64,000 nt of DNA, from the NCBI GenBank assembly GCA_013398055.1, contig VZRS01004060.1:124001-188000 (forward strand). The letters are read 5' to 3'. The position numbers were made by a program, and so were the translations under genes. Each line of letters opens with the position of its first letter. Within the stretch, counting starts at the first letter, position 1. The notes under the pieces were generated by a model that saw only the letters and a program-made list of their open reading frames with translations, was not told the DNA's origin and did not search any database. This document shows, one piece after another, positions 37,588 through 50,830 of the stretch. The DNA comes from Ifrita kowaldi. Its lineage: Eukaryota; Chordata; Aves; Passeriformes; Cinclosomatidae.

Positions 37588-38060
37588 GAATCACAGAAGG
37601 GTTTGAAGGGACCACAGAGGGCTCATCTGGTCCTACCTCCATGCTCAAGCAGGGTCATCGCAGAGCACAGGGCACAGGATTGTGTCCTGACAGTTCTGGA
37701 ATATCTCCAGTGAGGGAGACTCCACACCCTCTCTGGACAGTCTGTTCAGGGCTCAGTCACTGCCCAGGAAAGTTCTTCCTCATGTCCAGTGGAACTTCCT
37801 GGGGTCAGTTCCTGCCCGTGGCTCTGGTGCCATTGCTGGGCCCCCGGAGCAGAGCCTGGGCCCTGCCCTGAGCCCTCCCTGCAGACAGGGACACCCAGGG
37901 CTGAGGGCCCCTCTCAGCTGTGTCTCCTCTCGAGGCTGAACAGCCCCAGCTCCCTCAGCCTTTCCTCATAAGAGAGGTGTTCCCATCCTTCCATCATCTT
38001 TGTAGCCTCTGCTGAACCCACTCCAGGAGCTCCATGTCTCTCTTGTGCTTGGGAGCTCAG
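37588..38060 (-). repeat. CR1 LINE, about 470 bp of the 3' end, antisense
   Basis: gaatcacagaagggtttgaa, cctccatgctcaagcagggt, then the distinctive gggcccccggagcagagcct, ccctgcagacagggacaccc and cgaggctgaacagccccagc. The same subfamily appears at 57850-58420 in the opposite orientation. The 60-76-codon frames here are CR1 sequence. Confidence 0.93.
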
Positions 38061-39776
38061 AGCTCACTGAAAAGAAACTTGTTTTTTTCCTTCTCTGAGC
38101 TTCTCAGAAACATAAAACATCAATACAGAAAAAGTAAAGGCATCATAGTTCTTCAGCTACAAAGAAAAACATTCTTTGGTAGTTTGAAATTTGTTACATT
38201 GACTTTTTCCATAGCTTTGGGAAATAAAAGCAAAATATTTAGTTAACAGAAATGAAATACTTTGTAGACTTACTTCCAGAAGGACTTAGGGGCAAGAGAA
38301 GTCACTTTTTCTAATGTCACTTTTTGTGATCCAGACTGGACTACAGAGAAAAAAAATCCTTTCAATCCAAGGAATATAAACTTATTGTTTTCAGTGTTTT
38401 CTGATGTGTTGTGGACAGAGGGGAGGAGGTGAAAGGGGAGGAGTTATTGATCTATATAGTTTCACCTTTTCTTCAGCTGTGAAATATGTTTACATAAATC
38501 TGGACATGTATATTGTAGGTGAATAAGGTAAAGATCACCAAACAGAGCTGATTTCTGCCCAGGGCCAAGGAAAATTTTATGGATTCATTCTGGAATCATC
38601 AGGGACTTGTTGCCTTGTTGCATTCGATCTTTGGATTCAATGATGCAGGTGGGTTCCTTCCAACTCAGGGTATTTCCTAATTGTATGATTCTACGCATTT
38701 TGGGTGGATGTTGGTCAATTTTGGGATCCATGTGTTGGCCAACATGAATTTCAAAATGCAAATTTTTGAGTTCTTATGAGAGCTTTATTTGCCAACGGGT
38801 GTTCTATACTTGAGAACAATTTAATAGCAAATCATGTCAGGGATATTGTCCATGAATTTGCTGAGGAAGAGAGGCAGGATAGGAAGAAAAAAACATTAGG
38901 GGAGAGATCAGAAGATAATAGCAAGCACAATCTCAACCAAACATAACAAATTCTTGGAATCAGAAAATCTTTCATAAAAGCTCTCTCCTTCGTCAACACT
39001 CCCTGATCAATATAACATTTGTATAAATCATAGCTTCAAAATTAGTGTCTTTCTTTAGCTGTTAGTATCTATTCTGAGGCTTTTGTTTTGTCATCCAAAA
39101 CTGTGCCTGACTATGTGAAATCAGTAAGAAAACCAAAATTATTCATGGGTATTATTACTTTTCATTCTTGCTTCCAATTTGATCAACAAATGTCTAAAAT
39201 GAGAAGGGAAGCAGTTGCTAGGACTATCGTGTTAGTCCCTACAGATTCCAGGCAGGAATCAGGTTTTCTTTTCCTTCTTATTTTGAATGCACAATATTTA
39301 GTCTCCCTCCATTTGTTTTGGTTTAAATAAGATGAAGAAGTAAGAAACATTTTTCAGTCCATAATCAGACAAACATGCAGAAATTCATGATTATCAATGC
39401 TCCATAGAACTACTTCATTTTTTAATTGATGTTTTCCATCTTTATTTTTCTAACAAGTTGTGTCTTAGGTGAAGCAGTTCTTCACTGCATTGATAGCATT
39501 CTGATGTCTGTGGCTGTAATGGATCTTGAAATTTCCTAGGAAGTTTAAAAAGCTGTAAAAAAAAAATTAATAAATTAAAAAGTCATATGGATCTATTTTG
39601 AATTGAATTCAACAGCATTTTATTCTGATAAAATTATATTATTTGGCTTTGAATCCAACAATTGATATATTTTTAATATTTTTTCCCCATTTTCAAGAAC
39701 AATAAAATAAAATTTAAAAAACTGTCTCAATAAAAACTCAAGGAAGAGAGATCTCTATTAGGGAAAAAGAAAATTG
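38061..39776. other. Unique sequence with one degraded CR1-like tail
   Basis: Apart from the tail at 38627-38696 nothing is recognised. Confidence 0.5.
38627..38696 (+). repeat. Degraded CR1 LINE tail, sense
   Basis: cgatctttggattcaatgat, gtgggttccttccaactcag and ttgtatgattctacg keep the CR1 ending order with many changes. Confidence 0.65.
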
Positions 39777-39998
39777 TAGAATCATAGAATCACAGAATGG
39801 TTTTGTTGGAAGGGACCTTAAACTTAATTTAGTTCCAGGCCTCCTGCCATGGACAGGGACAACTTCCACTATCTCAGGTTGCTCCAAGCTCTATCCAACC
39901 TGGCTTTGGACATTTCCAGGAGCGGGGCAGCCACAGCTTCTCTAGGCAACCTGTGCCAGGATCTCTTCACCCTCACAGGGAAGAATTTCTCCTTAACT
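39777..39998 (-). repeat. CR1 LINE 3' end, antisense
   Basis: gtagaatcatagaatcacag, ttgttggaagggaccttaaa, ccatggacagggacaacttc, tctaggcaacctgtgccagg, then cctcacagggaagaatttct. Confidence 0.94.
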
Positions 39999-40217
39999 GT
40001 ACAAGTGGAGCTTTCATGTATCTTTAAAAAAGATGGCTAAATATTTTTCACTCTCCAAAGAAAGAACTCAGGAAAATCAAGAGGACTTTGAGAATCTCAG
40101 TATCTGATTTTTCAGTTTATATCAATTTTATGAGTGAAAAGACCTCACTTTACCAAATGAAGGAAACTGCAGAATTGTCCAATGAACATTCCTTGATCTG
40201 TTTCGTGGTAATTTCAA

Positions 40218-40285
40218 AGAATCATAGGATTGTTAAGGTAGGGCAAGACCTCCATGATCATCAAGTCCAACCTCTGAAAAGGACA
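40218..40285 (-). repeat. CR1 LINE tail, antisense
   Basis: aaagaatcataggattgtta, ggtagggcaagacctccatg, atcatcaagtccaacctctg. Only the terminal 68 bp survive, and it belongs to the 'gatcatcaagtccaac' tail type. Confidence 0.75.
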
Positions 40286-43200
40286 TCAAGAGATCTGTGT
40301 ATATAGACAGAGAAGGATCCATTGCAGTCTGGGTTGAAAAGCAGTAAATCATCAAGAAGTTTGTTGTGGGACACTCTGGTTACTGGACTAGGTGATGCTA
40401 AAGGAGAAGGAAAAGAAGAAATCTGGAGGTGTCCAGGGTTAGAAAAGAGCCAAGTGAGAAAGGGCTGACATGCAAGTTAAGGGTATAAATTTGTTTTCAC
40501 AGTTACTCTGGGGTCACCACACCAATCTTCCCCCTGTACTTTGATTCACTCATATCAGGTAATCACCAGCTACTTCTCACCAGGGTCCCGATTTTTCATT
40601 GCTAATGGAGGCCACTAATTGCAATATTCTCACAACTTCAGTGTGGTGCTGTCAGAGAGCCCCAGTAAGAAAGTCAAGGGGAGCCCGCAGGCAATGCCAT
40701 CCTCACAATGATTCTCTCCCGTTACCAGGCACTCTGGCATTCTTACATCCCTAAAAATTAAAACCTACAAAATTAATAATTTCCCTTAGATAGCTAGATA
40801 AATCCTTGCCTGCAAGATCTGTGTGCCGGGGGTGTTTCTTAATGTCATATAAATGCTTAGCCATGGGCTTGCCTGGGTAATCACGCCTAAATTCTGCCCT
40901 GGAGGCAACCAAAGCTGGCACTGATGAGCCACTGGAAGAAGCATATTGCATGTTTAGATTAAACATAACTTGCAGGTCTTTTCCCTGGAATTATCCACTC
41001 TAAGAGGTACTGTTTGGGTCTATTTCTGTTTTATTCAAATTGTAAAATAAAGTCTGTTATCCACTATAGGTGCTGTTATACCTAATGGACCTTTGGTATA
41101 AAAAAGAAATTAGATTTCTAGAATTGGTAATTATAAACCTTTTCCAAAAAAAAAATTTGAACCAACTCACGAACCTTAGGCTGGATAATGAAATATATTT
41201 TGTGGTATGCTGGCAAGGACCTTAGGATATTTTTCACCTTCTTTTATTGCACTGAAAAAACATCAGGCAGACATTTTCTGCACAAAAGATTTCCTGGGCA
41301 GGGATATTGGGGGACTATTAATCCCTCTCATCTTCAAAGGTACTTTCAATGCATTTTGATTTTCTTTTAGGAAAGTGCAACTAAACAAGAGAGAACAAAT
41401 TTTATGTGACTTTTGCCCTGGATTCTCAGAGAAGAGTTTCTGTCCTATAGGATATCTATAGAAGATACAGAATAGCCATTAAAGAACTCATTTTATATTT
41501 TCCCCTCTTCAAACATTCAATACAAAGGAAACCCTTAAAAATTCTCATCTCTCATATTCTTTGCCCAGATGAAAATTCCCCGCACTTTTGTCCATGTAAA
41601 CACAGAATTAGTCTCCTGCAAGTTTAGGTGGTGGCAGTTCCTGAACACAGTCATATTTTGCAGATAACAGGATTAGCTTGGATGTGGGTAATAAGTTGGT
41701 GAATCTCCCCCTGGCCATTTCTCAACACTGTGAGAGCACTAATCCTTTATGCTTTGATGTCTTCTAGTTTTCCATCAGGTGCAGCTCGGCACTTTTGTCC
41801 TGGGGCAGTCAGCGCTCTTATAAGATCTCATAGTGTCCTCATTAGCTGCGCCTATTTACCCAGCCAGCCTGTTGAACCCAATTTATAGTTTATGTGATTA
41901 ATTCCCAAAGTACAGTAAACCCTAGCTTTAAGGCTCTGTATTATATGACTGCATCTCACATAAGGGCAAACACTAGCTACTGCTCTTTTGTTATATGGCT
42001 TCACTATATATATAAAACTGCAATAATTTTGCTCTCAACTACACATTAAACGTCATTATATGTATGTTCTTTCAGACATACAGCCTATAAAAATGTTGCG
42101 AGTTGGATCATAAAGAAACATTCATGCACAAGAGTAATTTTTTGTTGTTTTCTGGTTTTGTTTTAAAAATCCATGTCTTTACCATTTTATATTACAATTA
42201 TTGATATTGTTGTGCAAGTCCCATAATTTGGAACTGTTTACCCATGGAATTGCAGGTGACAAAGGCTTAGCAGTCAAAGTAGCAGCCCATAACCACTGGC
42301 ACAGTTTTTTTTTTAAACATGCGGGGTTTGTAGATAAAAGACTTACGTCGTGAATTTTTATGCAGTCATTTAAGTCAACTGATGACATCTGTCAGCTCTG
42401 CTGTATTTCCTCCTATTGGGATATGAACTAAGTGAGTTGGTTCTCTGGTAATTTGCATGTGAAAGAACATTGTATCTTTTTAAAAAATAGATGATAATTT
42501 CCAGCTCTCTCTCCTCATGGGTTCATAGTGAGAGGCATTTTTAACATTTTTCCAGCCTCTAGTTTCAAAAAAAAACTCCACAGCTCCTTGGAAGTCTCAG
42601 TTACACTGGATGATCCCCGTCACAGAAGCAAAACACAAAACCAGAAAATCTCAAAGTATTTTGGCTAAGATGCTCTAAGTGCTGAGCAGAGAGGAAAAGA
42701 GAAAACCCTGTTAAATGGGATCATTCAGTGGGAGCACAGGTAACCAAAGCTATTTGTTTAAACAAAGAGATCCAACTTGCCATAAGATGACCACATCAGA
42801 AAAAGTTATGACACCTACCAAAAAAACCTACAAATATCAGAAGTCCAAATTGTTACTTTAAAGCACTTTGTACAAATGGAAAACATCTAGCTCTGGACAC
42901 TGGAAATCTGATTTTGATTTTAAATCGTGTCTGGTCTGTTTTGTCCAGTAGTCTTAGTTCTGTCTGATAACTGGTATGAGATCCCAACCAGCCACAAAAC
43001 ATCCTTCTTTCCTGGAAACCCCAGGGAAGGTAGGCTGGAGCACTGTGACCTTCCCTTAAGCTATCTAATCAATACATCTTGATCTCGACCTGGAGTGATG
43101 AACCACCTGGAAGGGCAAGAGAATTATTTAAACCTGAAGTCCTTTCGGCCATTGGTATTTCCAATGAGACCAATCTACACTGATGCCGATCTACAAAGAT

Positions 43201-45477
43201 CCGGTATGGGACATCCAACATAGATATGGTCCACACATTTATACGTATATAGAACCTGATAACTAATATTCATTTAAAAATATTAGTTAGTTGCATATGA
43301 ATATATATATTTATACCTCAAACAAAACGAACCAAGAGATGCTAAGGCATTTCATAGCAATATAAAGGCTTCATGCCTCACTCTTCCCCAATTCACCTTG
43401 TTTCTCCAAAAAAAGCAGAGGGATTCCCTTTGACTGAACATTAGTCCCAAGATGTACGTGTTTGGGTACAAGAAGATTTCATAGAAAAAGAATTTATCCG
43501 TGTTCTGGCATATTTGTGAGGCAATTTCTGATTTTTCATTGAACTTGATTTAAGCTTTATTGAGCATAAATTTCAGCTTCTTTCAATAGAGATTTCTGCT
43601 GCAAATGACATCTTCAGGTCTTGGGCTGATGTCTTGGACATGCCATGCACGATGGGACAATGGCATGTGCTAGATGTTCCAGCTGTTCCTGCTCACTCTC
43701 TGTCATGCTCTAAAAGCTTTTGATCCATAGATTGCTCGTGTGCGTGTATTTCTGTGCAGAGAGTTATGGAGAGGATCTGTTTCTTCTTGAAATCTTTGCA
43801 ACAATTATTTTTTTAAATGTAGAAAAGCAGTATCATGCAATTGTATTTATGTATACAATTTTTATATATAGACATCTTTAATTCTATATATAAATAACAA
43901 TTATACTTGACAAATTTTATATATTTTTGACTTTGTAGGATAAGGCAGTATATATCACTACAGAACAAACAGTTCTATTAAGATTTTGAACAAGTAGGAA
44001 TAAAACAATCTGAATCCGGACCCAGCTTCTCTGGCAGTCAAATGATTTGGGTTAGTTTTTATTGTTCCAGTGACCTTATGGTAAGGAATTTATTCTTCCT
44101 TTATTGTGTTGAAATGCTTTATAGGACATAGGCAGGAAACTATGACACTTGAGCTGTCTCAGTGTACACTAAGCTACTTTTTTGAGATACCGAATAATTG
44201 CCACTCAGAAATTGTGAACACCAGCAGTTCTGAAGTTCAAAAGCTGACCTATCACAGCACTGCACAATAAGCATGTTTTCTTTCCCCCTCTAATGTTGAG
44301 TTTTGCATTGACTACTCTGAAGGATACATCATGTCTTGGAATATATTCAGCAAAATTAATAAGTCCAATAAAAGAAGCAGATAACCTTATCAGTATTTCC
44401 TTGTGTCGGATCGTAGACTGAGGAAATGAGCATTTGTATGAGCTTTTATAAAACTCCGTTTCTTCAATAATATTGCTGAGTATATAATGGGAAATGAAAA
44501 AAGGAGATTGCATATGTAATGGAAATTTTCTGATTTGTATTCAAAATGCATGTTCACAGATACTTTGTAATATTTACCAGTTCTAGTGAACAGCACCTTG
44601 TTTCTCAATACTCTGTAAAAAAATGACCCACAAGGAGCTTTCAACAAATTAATGATCCATAAATACGAAATATGTTGCAGGGTTCTTTGCAAAAGTTTCA
44701 ACTGAGATTTTCGAGAATACGTAATAAATTTAAGGTTTTAAATATTTATTTATGTATCATAGGGAGTGATTTATTTCTTTTTACAGTAAGTGTCCTGTTG
44801 GTCCTGGTGATGTCAAAAAGTTCCCCCTGTGGGAATGGTGTTGAAGCACTGGTATGAAAAAATTATGTATTATTGCAATAAAATTCCTTGTAATCTCAGT
44901 ACTGCAGGTGCTATGAGTAGAAAATTTAATACAAAGGGCAGAAAATATTATTGGTACAATAATAATAAAAGAAGAAAACTTTTTCATATGTTTAGAATTG
45001 TTTTCCCCCAATGATCTCTTGGGGCTTTGTAAAGGAATTTGGATGACAATGTCACTACCCAAAAAAAACAGAAGTAGCAGCACCATTCCAGAACACACGC
45101 TGAATTGTTTGGAACCAGAAATCAGGAAACAATTCTCCTGTCTGTATGTCCCATGCTGTTGCAGATTGCATCAATAGATCTGAGAGGATAAACTACCTGT
45201 TAACATTTATTTCTTTGTGGGGAAAATCTTCAGGGTAGCTTGCTCTTGGAAAATTTATTTTTGGTACTTTTCTGCATATCCTTTCTGGAAATTTAAAATT
45301 CTGGTGTAGGTACTGGATCTCATGGTCTTTCTGAATTATAGTGTGTAATCTGTCCTCACTTCTAATGACTACTGAAAGTCTACTTAAGATCATCTCTTAG
45401 GGTCAAGACTATCCAAGGACTGTATTAAAACTGTCATGTATTTATTGTCTGGAGGCAATCTAAGTGGAATGATAACA
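40286..45477. other. Long unique AT-rich stretch, nothing recognised
   Basis: The longest repeat-poor run in the window, about 5.2 kb. It contains an 11-bp hairpin at 43260-43289, very AT-rich runs near 43290-43315 and 43840-43925, and a slightly CpG-richer region near 41780-41870. No frame exceeds about 105 codons and no splice-bounded exon is evident. Confidence 0.55.
43260..43289. repeat. Short perfect inverted repeat, 11-bp stem
   Basis: taactaatatt (43260-43270) pairs with aatattagtta (43279-43289) across 8 nt. All A/T but for two positions, so it has little folding energy. Confidence 0.7.
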
Positions 45478-45580
45478 CCATGGAATATCTTGAGCTGGAA
45501 GGGACCCACAAGGATCATCAAGTCCAACTCCTGGTCCTGCACAGGACAACCCCAAGAATCCCACCATGTGACAACAGCCC
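45478..45580 (-). repeat. CR1 LINE tail, antisense, 'gggacccacaaggatcat' subfamily
   Basis: accatggaatatcttgagct, ggaagggacccacaaggatc, atcaagtccaactcctggtc, aagaatcccaccatgtgaca. Closely similar to 56130-56265. Confidence 0.92.
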
Positions 45581-47035
45581 TTTTCTTCAAAGGAAAAGGC
45601 AGATCCTTCCCTTCTGAATCCACAAGACAATTTCTATATACATTTTCAATCTTTATTTAAGGAAACGATATATATTCTCTTTCTTTCTTCTCCTTTTATT
45701 TCTCTTCCTTTCTAGCTTATTTCTCACCTACTGAAACCAATACAGCCTATGTTTACTGGTCAAGGTCTTATGTTAATGATGATAAATTGAGTCTTCACCA
45801 GTGCCCATTATTGGAGACCAAAAAAATTCTTCATTCCATAATCATTAGTTATGAAATACTTTTTGAGAGCTCATCTGAATCCATTTGCAAATTCTAACAA
45901 GTTTCAAAAGCCTCAGCTGTTCCAGGACAATCTCCATTTCAAATCTTTCCAGAGCAATTCCCTTTGTTTACGGCCTACATGTCCTTACAGCCAATGGAAG
46001 GGGATGATGTAATGTTCTCCAAGTCACACCTTTTCCTTTTTCCCACGTTCTTGCTCTTTGACATGAGGAAAGTAATATTAAAAAATCCTTATGGTTTGCT
46101 ATGACACTTTAGGGCCAGATCCTATCAGCTTAATTTGCCCAGGGAATGTTCACCATGTCCATTGGTTAAGGCAGGTGTTATTCCCTATGTTCAGATTACA
46201 TGTCTGGACTTTTTTCCCTATCAGTGGAAAGCCATAGGTACCTCCACAAAAGAACATTTAATTTTAATGACTAAGTAGACTGTAACTATGCACAGACAAG
46301 TACACTTCTACTGTGCAGAAAGACTCTTTCATGGGATTACTGAGGAGGTAAGAGTTTATTCAATATAAAAAAAAGGGTTATAGAATTTGGATAGGGTACA
46401 AGGAATAACCAATAATTTCCCAAAATATTTCATATACATATGTCTTACTTTTATCTGTTTACCTCCCCAGGGCAAATGTATTGTGACTATTCCAGTTTGT
46501 ATTATCCCTGACAGCATGCAGGAGGATAAAAACATGGAGCTTTGCTTCTCTTGCACATGCGTGTTGTGGTCAGCCCAAGACATGTTAATAAAATTTTGAG
46601 CTGTCTCATCATGTGCATAGATACAAATTAATAGGATGAAATACAGAGACAGAAGCTGTCAGGGAAGAAGAAATGGAAGGCTCTAAAAATATTTTAGTAT
46701 GCTGAGATGGCTTTGGGAGGACAGTAGGAATGAACTGAGCAGTGGGTGTTGGAAGTGACAGCTCCACTGCTTTTAGAAGCAGTATCAACTCATGCAGCAT
46801 CAGCCACTTTTCAGTCATCTTCATGATACCCATGTTAATGATTTTTGTTCCTAGAGGGTGAATGGCTAATCTGTCCTATCCATTGTGGATAGTTCCTTTA
46901 AATGATTTTAGCAGTTTCCCTGTGACTCATAATACATAGAGTAACAACAAATTTCTATTCAAATTTCTGTTTAGATTTTGGTTAAAAAGTCTAAACAGTC
47001 TATGTGAAATTAAAAAATCCCATCTAAAAGTTTGA
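45581..47035. other. Unique sequence, nothing recognised
   Basis: No repeat tail or gene signal. gggccagatcctatcagctt near 46112 recalls an ancient amniote repeat, but only over a few bases. Confidence 0.5.
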
Positions 47036-48245
47036 TACAATCACCAGGACCACAATGTCTTTTCCCTCCAAGCTGCTTTCCCAGCATTCCCCAGTCTGTA
47101 CTGGTGCATGGAGTTATTCCTTTCTGCATTAAGGATTTGGCATCTTCCTTTCCTGAACTCCAGGAGATCCCCCTTGGCCCATTCCTTCAGCTTGTTGAAG
47201 TCCCTCTGAATGCACCACTTTGCAACTACTCCTTGCAATTTTGTACCATTTGCAGACTTGCAGTGTCTTCATCATCTTGGCCATTAAAGATCATTAACAG
47301 CATTGGCCCAGTAGTGACCCCTTGGCTACTGTGACAGGCCTCCTCCTGGACTTTGTGCTGCCAGTCATAACCCCCCTGAGGCTGGAAGACCAGCTTGCTT
47401 TCAATCCACCTCACTGTCCGCTTATCTATTTTATTCTTGATCTACTTGTCTATGGTGGTTATGTCAGACACCATGAAAAGCTTTTTCAAAGTTAAAATGA
47501 ACAATACCCACTGGTCCCTCTTTTTCCTATTAATTTCAGTGCAGACAGCTATCCAGTTGAGGAGGAATGTTTTTCCCTTCATAAGTCTGTGTTCACTATA
47601 CTTAATCACCTTATTGTCCTTCACATGTTTGCAAGAGGTTGCCAGGATGAACTGTTCCATCACCCTTGCAGGCTCATCAACCTGTACTTTCCTGGATCTT
47701 CATTCAGGCCCTTTCTGGAAGAGTGAAATTAGCTCTTTTCCAGTCTCCAGGGATCTTTGTCAGTGGCTACGACCTTTCAAAAGTAGTTGAGAATGACCAC
47801 CCAGCTGCCTCAATAATCCTGGGACATCTTGTCAGGTCTTGTGGGCTTGAGTATAAGTTCCCTATCCAGGTCCTCATCCACTTATGGTCAGTCTTCCTTG
47901 CTCCTTGCTTTTGGTTTCTCAGTCTGCTGAACGAAAATCTAGGAAAATCTTACCAGGAAGCATCAAGGAAAATATGGCATTTGTTCCCCAGCTTTTTCTG
48001 TGTCATCTGTCACCAGATCCCCTGCCCCATTCAGCAGCAAACCCACATTTTTCCTGATCTTCCTTCCCATAGAAGCCCTTCCTCTTGACCTTCATATCTT
48101 TAGTGAGAATCAATTTCCATGTGAATTCCTAACCCTGATCCCTGGGTGCTCTGACAGTGTCTCTATATTCCTCCTGTGTACCCATATATGCAAACTGAAG
48201 ACAACTGTCATTTGTACCCTTCTATTTTACTTATTTTCATAAATT
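47036..48245 (-). pseudogene. Old CR1 LINE ORF2 (reverse transcriptase) relic
   Basis: Read on the minus strand this is a broken CR1 ORF2. The region before the RT domain lies at about 48000-48240, the RT palm at about 47240-47800 and the downstream part at 47041-47238. There the conceptual peptide includes WCIQRDFNKLKEWAK and QYRLGNAGK-like pieces, matching the CR1 'IQRDLDKLERWA...YRLG' block. The RT stretch normally reading YLDFSKAFDTVSH is decayed to FILTLKKLFMVSD. SSQGVTTGPMLL replaces VPQGSVLGPVL, and the FADD catalytic box is lost through a change of frame. Pieces sit in different frames (47041-47238, 47226-47414, 47442-47663), so it cannot make enzyme. No 3' tail is attached. Confidence 0.88.
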
Positions 48246-49740
48246 CAGACCTTATCAAGTCTATGAATATGAAACATTGTTTTTATCATGATTTATCAGG
48301 ATACTGACGTCATAAGCAGCCCTGGGCAAGAACTGGATATTTTGCTTTACACAGTTAGTTCTTTTTGGTTCTTCCAAAAGGGTTTTTCTATTAAGTGAAA
48401 CTGTAAAAAATGATGTTATGAGGGCATCAAAAAAAACTATCACAGAAAAATTCTTTTATTTTGTCTTTCCTAAATTTAATATCCTTCTCCACAACATTGC
48501 TTGCTTTCTAGAAAGTAATATCAAATAAGGAGATGGAAATATTCCATTCTGAGATTAGTGGAAAAAAAATTGATGAAATTGACAGTTTGAGAAAAGTCTT
48601 AATTTTTGATGATAATGGAATTGCCTTTTTAATGTATATATGTATATAACCAATTTCCAACCTGCAGTAAAAAATTACTTAAGAAGAAAGCCAAAGACTA
48701 TAATAACTGTGTCCCAAACCATAATTTAAGACTAACAGCAGCAGACTCTTCTTCATGTCCTAATAAGCTTCTCTCTTTTTCATAAACATTTCAATCCCTT
48801 TGAAGAAAATTAACAGTACAATACGAAAGCACAGTGCAGTAATTTACTTCCATACATACACCTGTATAGGTATATAATGGTATAAGAATCAGTTTGCTAG
48901 GAACTCTAGGTATAAATATAGATGTAGGTATATGTGTAGTCTTTTCTTATTGAAAAAAAAGCATTTTTTGAAAAGTACGAAATCATTGTCCTCTAACCTA
49001 ATTCCTGAAATACTGTAGAACATAATAGACGAGGTCTGTGCCTGTAGGGAGAATTTCTTTTCATCCCAACTTTCCATGTCTTCCTAGGGCATGTCGTCTT
49101 CCACCTCAGAAACTTTGCCTGACTTTTCCAGTTTTCTCCTCCACATTCGGGCTTAATCCATTTCTCATCTGCTCTACTCCCCTATGGCACTTCTTCTGCT
49201 TCCATTGCAGAGGTTCATAAGTCACAGTCTTTAAGCAACTGTTTTTGTCAGCCATGCCCATGCAACTGACATGTCCTGCTTGGGGGAGTATTTCCTTGCA
49301 TGTTTTATAACACAATTTCAGTGATTTTGCCATTTTACAGCCTTTTGCCAAGTGCTGTGTCTTTTCCAGTTCTGTTACTTGCACCATTTGTCAGAGTGGT
49401 TCAAAACAAAGAAAGGATTTTTGGGGCCATCCCAGATTGTAATTACTGGTGCCAAGAGAGGCTGCTTCCTTGTTTTTCTTGGTCCAAGCTTAATTTCATC
49501 TTTTATGACTGAATCAGAAATAAAGGTATATCTTTTGACATCTGTGTTTATTGAATTGTCCTACTGATTTCGGTTTAAGGGTTCCATGGACTATTTTCCA
49601 AACAAGGGTACAAGAACACCCCTGAAATAAATTGCAGTAAATGGAAGACAGAAACTGTGGAACAGTCTGTGTTACAGCCAACATTTACGTATGAAAATAA
49701 GGATCCAGTGGCTAAAATGTTTGTTCATTTTCTATATTTG
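48246..49740. other. Unique sequence, nothing recognised
   Basis: Frames of 60-93 codons overlap on opposite strands between 48889 and 49567 without support. Confidence 0.5.
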
Positions 49741-49792
49741 GAATAGAATAGAATAGAATAGAATAGAATAGAATAGAATAGGAGTAGAATAG
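49741..49792 (+). repeat. (GAATA)n microsatellite at a CR1 tail
   Basis: Eight uninterrupted GAATA units at 49741-49780, then a broken ggagtagaatag. It runs straight into a CR1 tail, so the array probably grew from the octamer end of that element. Confidence 0.95.
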
Positions 49793-49830
49793 TCCAGTTG
49801 GAATGGACCTACAACGATCAAGTCCACCAT
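49793..49830 (-). repeat. CR1 LINE tail, antisense, next to (GAATA)n
   Basis: tccagttggaatggacctac and aacgatcaagtccaccattt match the CR1 tail type that begins 'ttcagttggaagggacctacaacgatcat'. Only about 40 bp remain. Confidence 0.8.
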
Positions 49831-50461
49831 TTCTGTGCTGTTTCCTGCCCTTTGCCGGTCTCATTTTGAATTCAGCTTTTGGAAACCTCAAGATACCAAT
49901 ATTTATTTCTGCAATATTGTCATGCCCTGATAGGTCACATCAAGATGAAAGTGTTCCTACTTTAAGCTTCCTGTTGTTAGTCATCCTGTTGTATCTTGTC
50001 AGTGCTATTTGTAAACCTCAAAACATCAATACATCAGTCTTTGCATTTACTTTCTAAAATACCAAGTGTGCTGCTTTTCTTGGCTGTGCATCAGTTGGTT
50101 TAAACAAAAAAAATCTTTTGTCTTGAAAATATGCCTATGGAAAATACAGATCAACCTGATTTAAGATGCTCATGACTTCACCTATCTGTGTACAGGTACC
50201 TAAAGAAACCGGTCTCAGGGATATGAGTCAATCTCTAAAGAGAGATCTGTGGAGGTAGAGAGGTAGAGCTTTGTTTTTCTTTCTAAGCTCCACATGCAGC
50301 TGTTGCAGAACGTCCCACAGAATAGGTTCACTTAAGGTCCCTTTTGTGTCTGAGCATGCTGAGCTCTTCCATTGCATTTCAGAGCTGAGCATTTAGCACA
50401 AGTTCCAAAGACCACTCGAGTATCCTTAGCCAGTGTGGACAGGGTTTCTGTAAAACTTCTC

Positions 50462-50665
50462 CCAGGTAACAAATAATAGGATAAGAGGAAATGGCCTCAA
50501 GTTGCACTAGGGGAGGTTTTGACTGGATATTAGGGAAAATTTCTTCACTCAAAGGGTTTTTGAACACTGGCACAGGCTTCTCATGGAAGTATTGGAGTCA
50601 CCATCTCTGTAGGTGTTTAAAAGATGTGAGGATGTTGTACTTGGGGACATGGGTTATTCGTGAAC
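50462..50665 (+). repeat. CR1 LINE 3' fragment, sense
   Basis: ataagaggaaatggcctcaa, gttgcactaggggaggtttt, ggatattagggaaaatttct and gaacactggcacaggcttct are the CR1 run just before the 3' tail. The final block is lost, with gaggatgttgtacttgggga near the end. Confidence 0.9.
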
Positions 50666-50764
50666 ATTTCAATATTTGACATCGTTGAAGTTCATTAATG
50701 TTGCAGACCATAAACTAAATTGTGACACTACAGTAATTTTCCCAGCAGCTCAGGAGACTCCCCA

Positions 50765-50830
50765 GTGGCAAGAGGGTTGGAACTGAATTATCTTTAAGGT
50801 CCCTTCCAACCCAAACCATTCTGTGATTCA
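50765..50830 (+). repeat. CR1 LINE tail, sense
   Basis: gtggcaagagggttggaact, tatctttaaggtcccttcca, acccaaaccattctgtgatt. It lies 100 bp after the fragment at 50462-50665 but has a different tail type, so it is probably a separate insertion. Confidence 0.9.
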
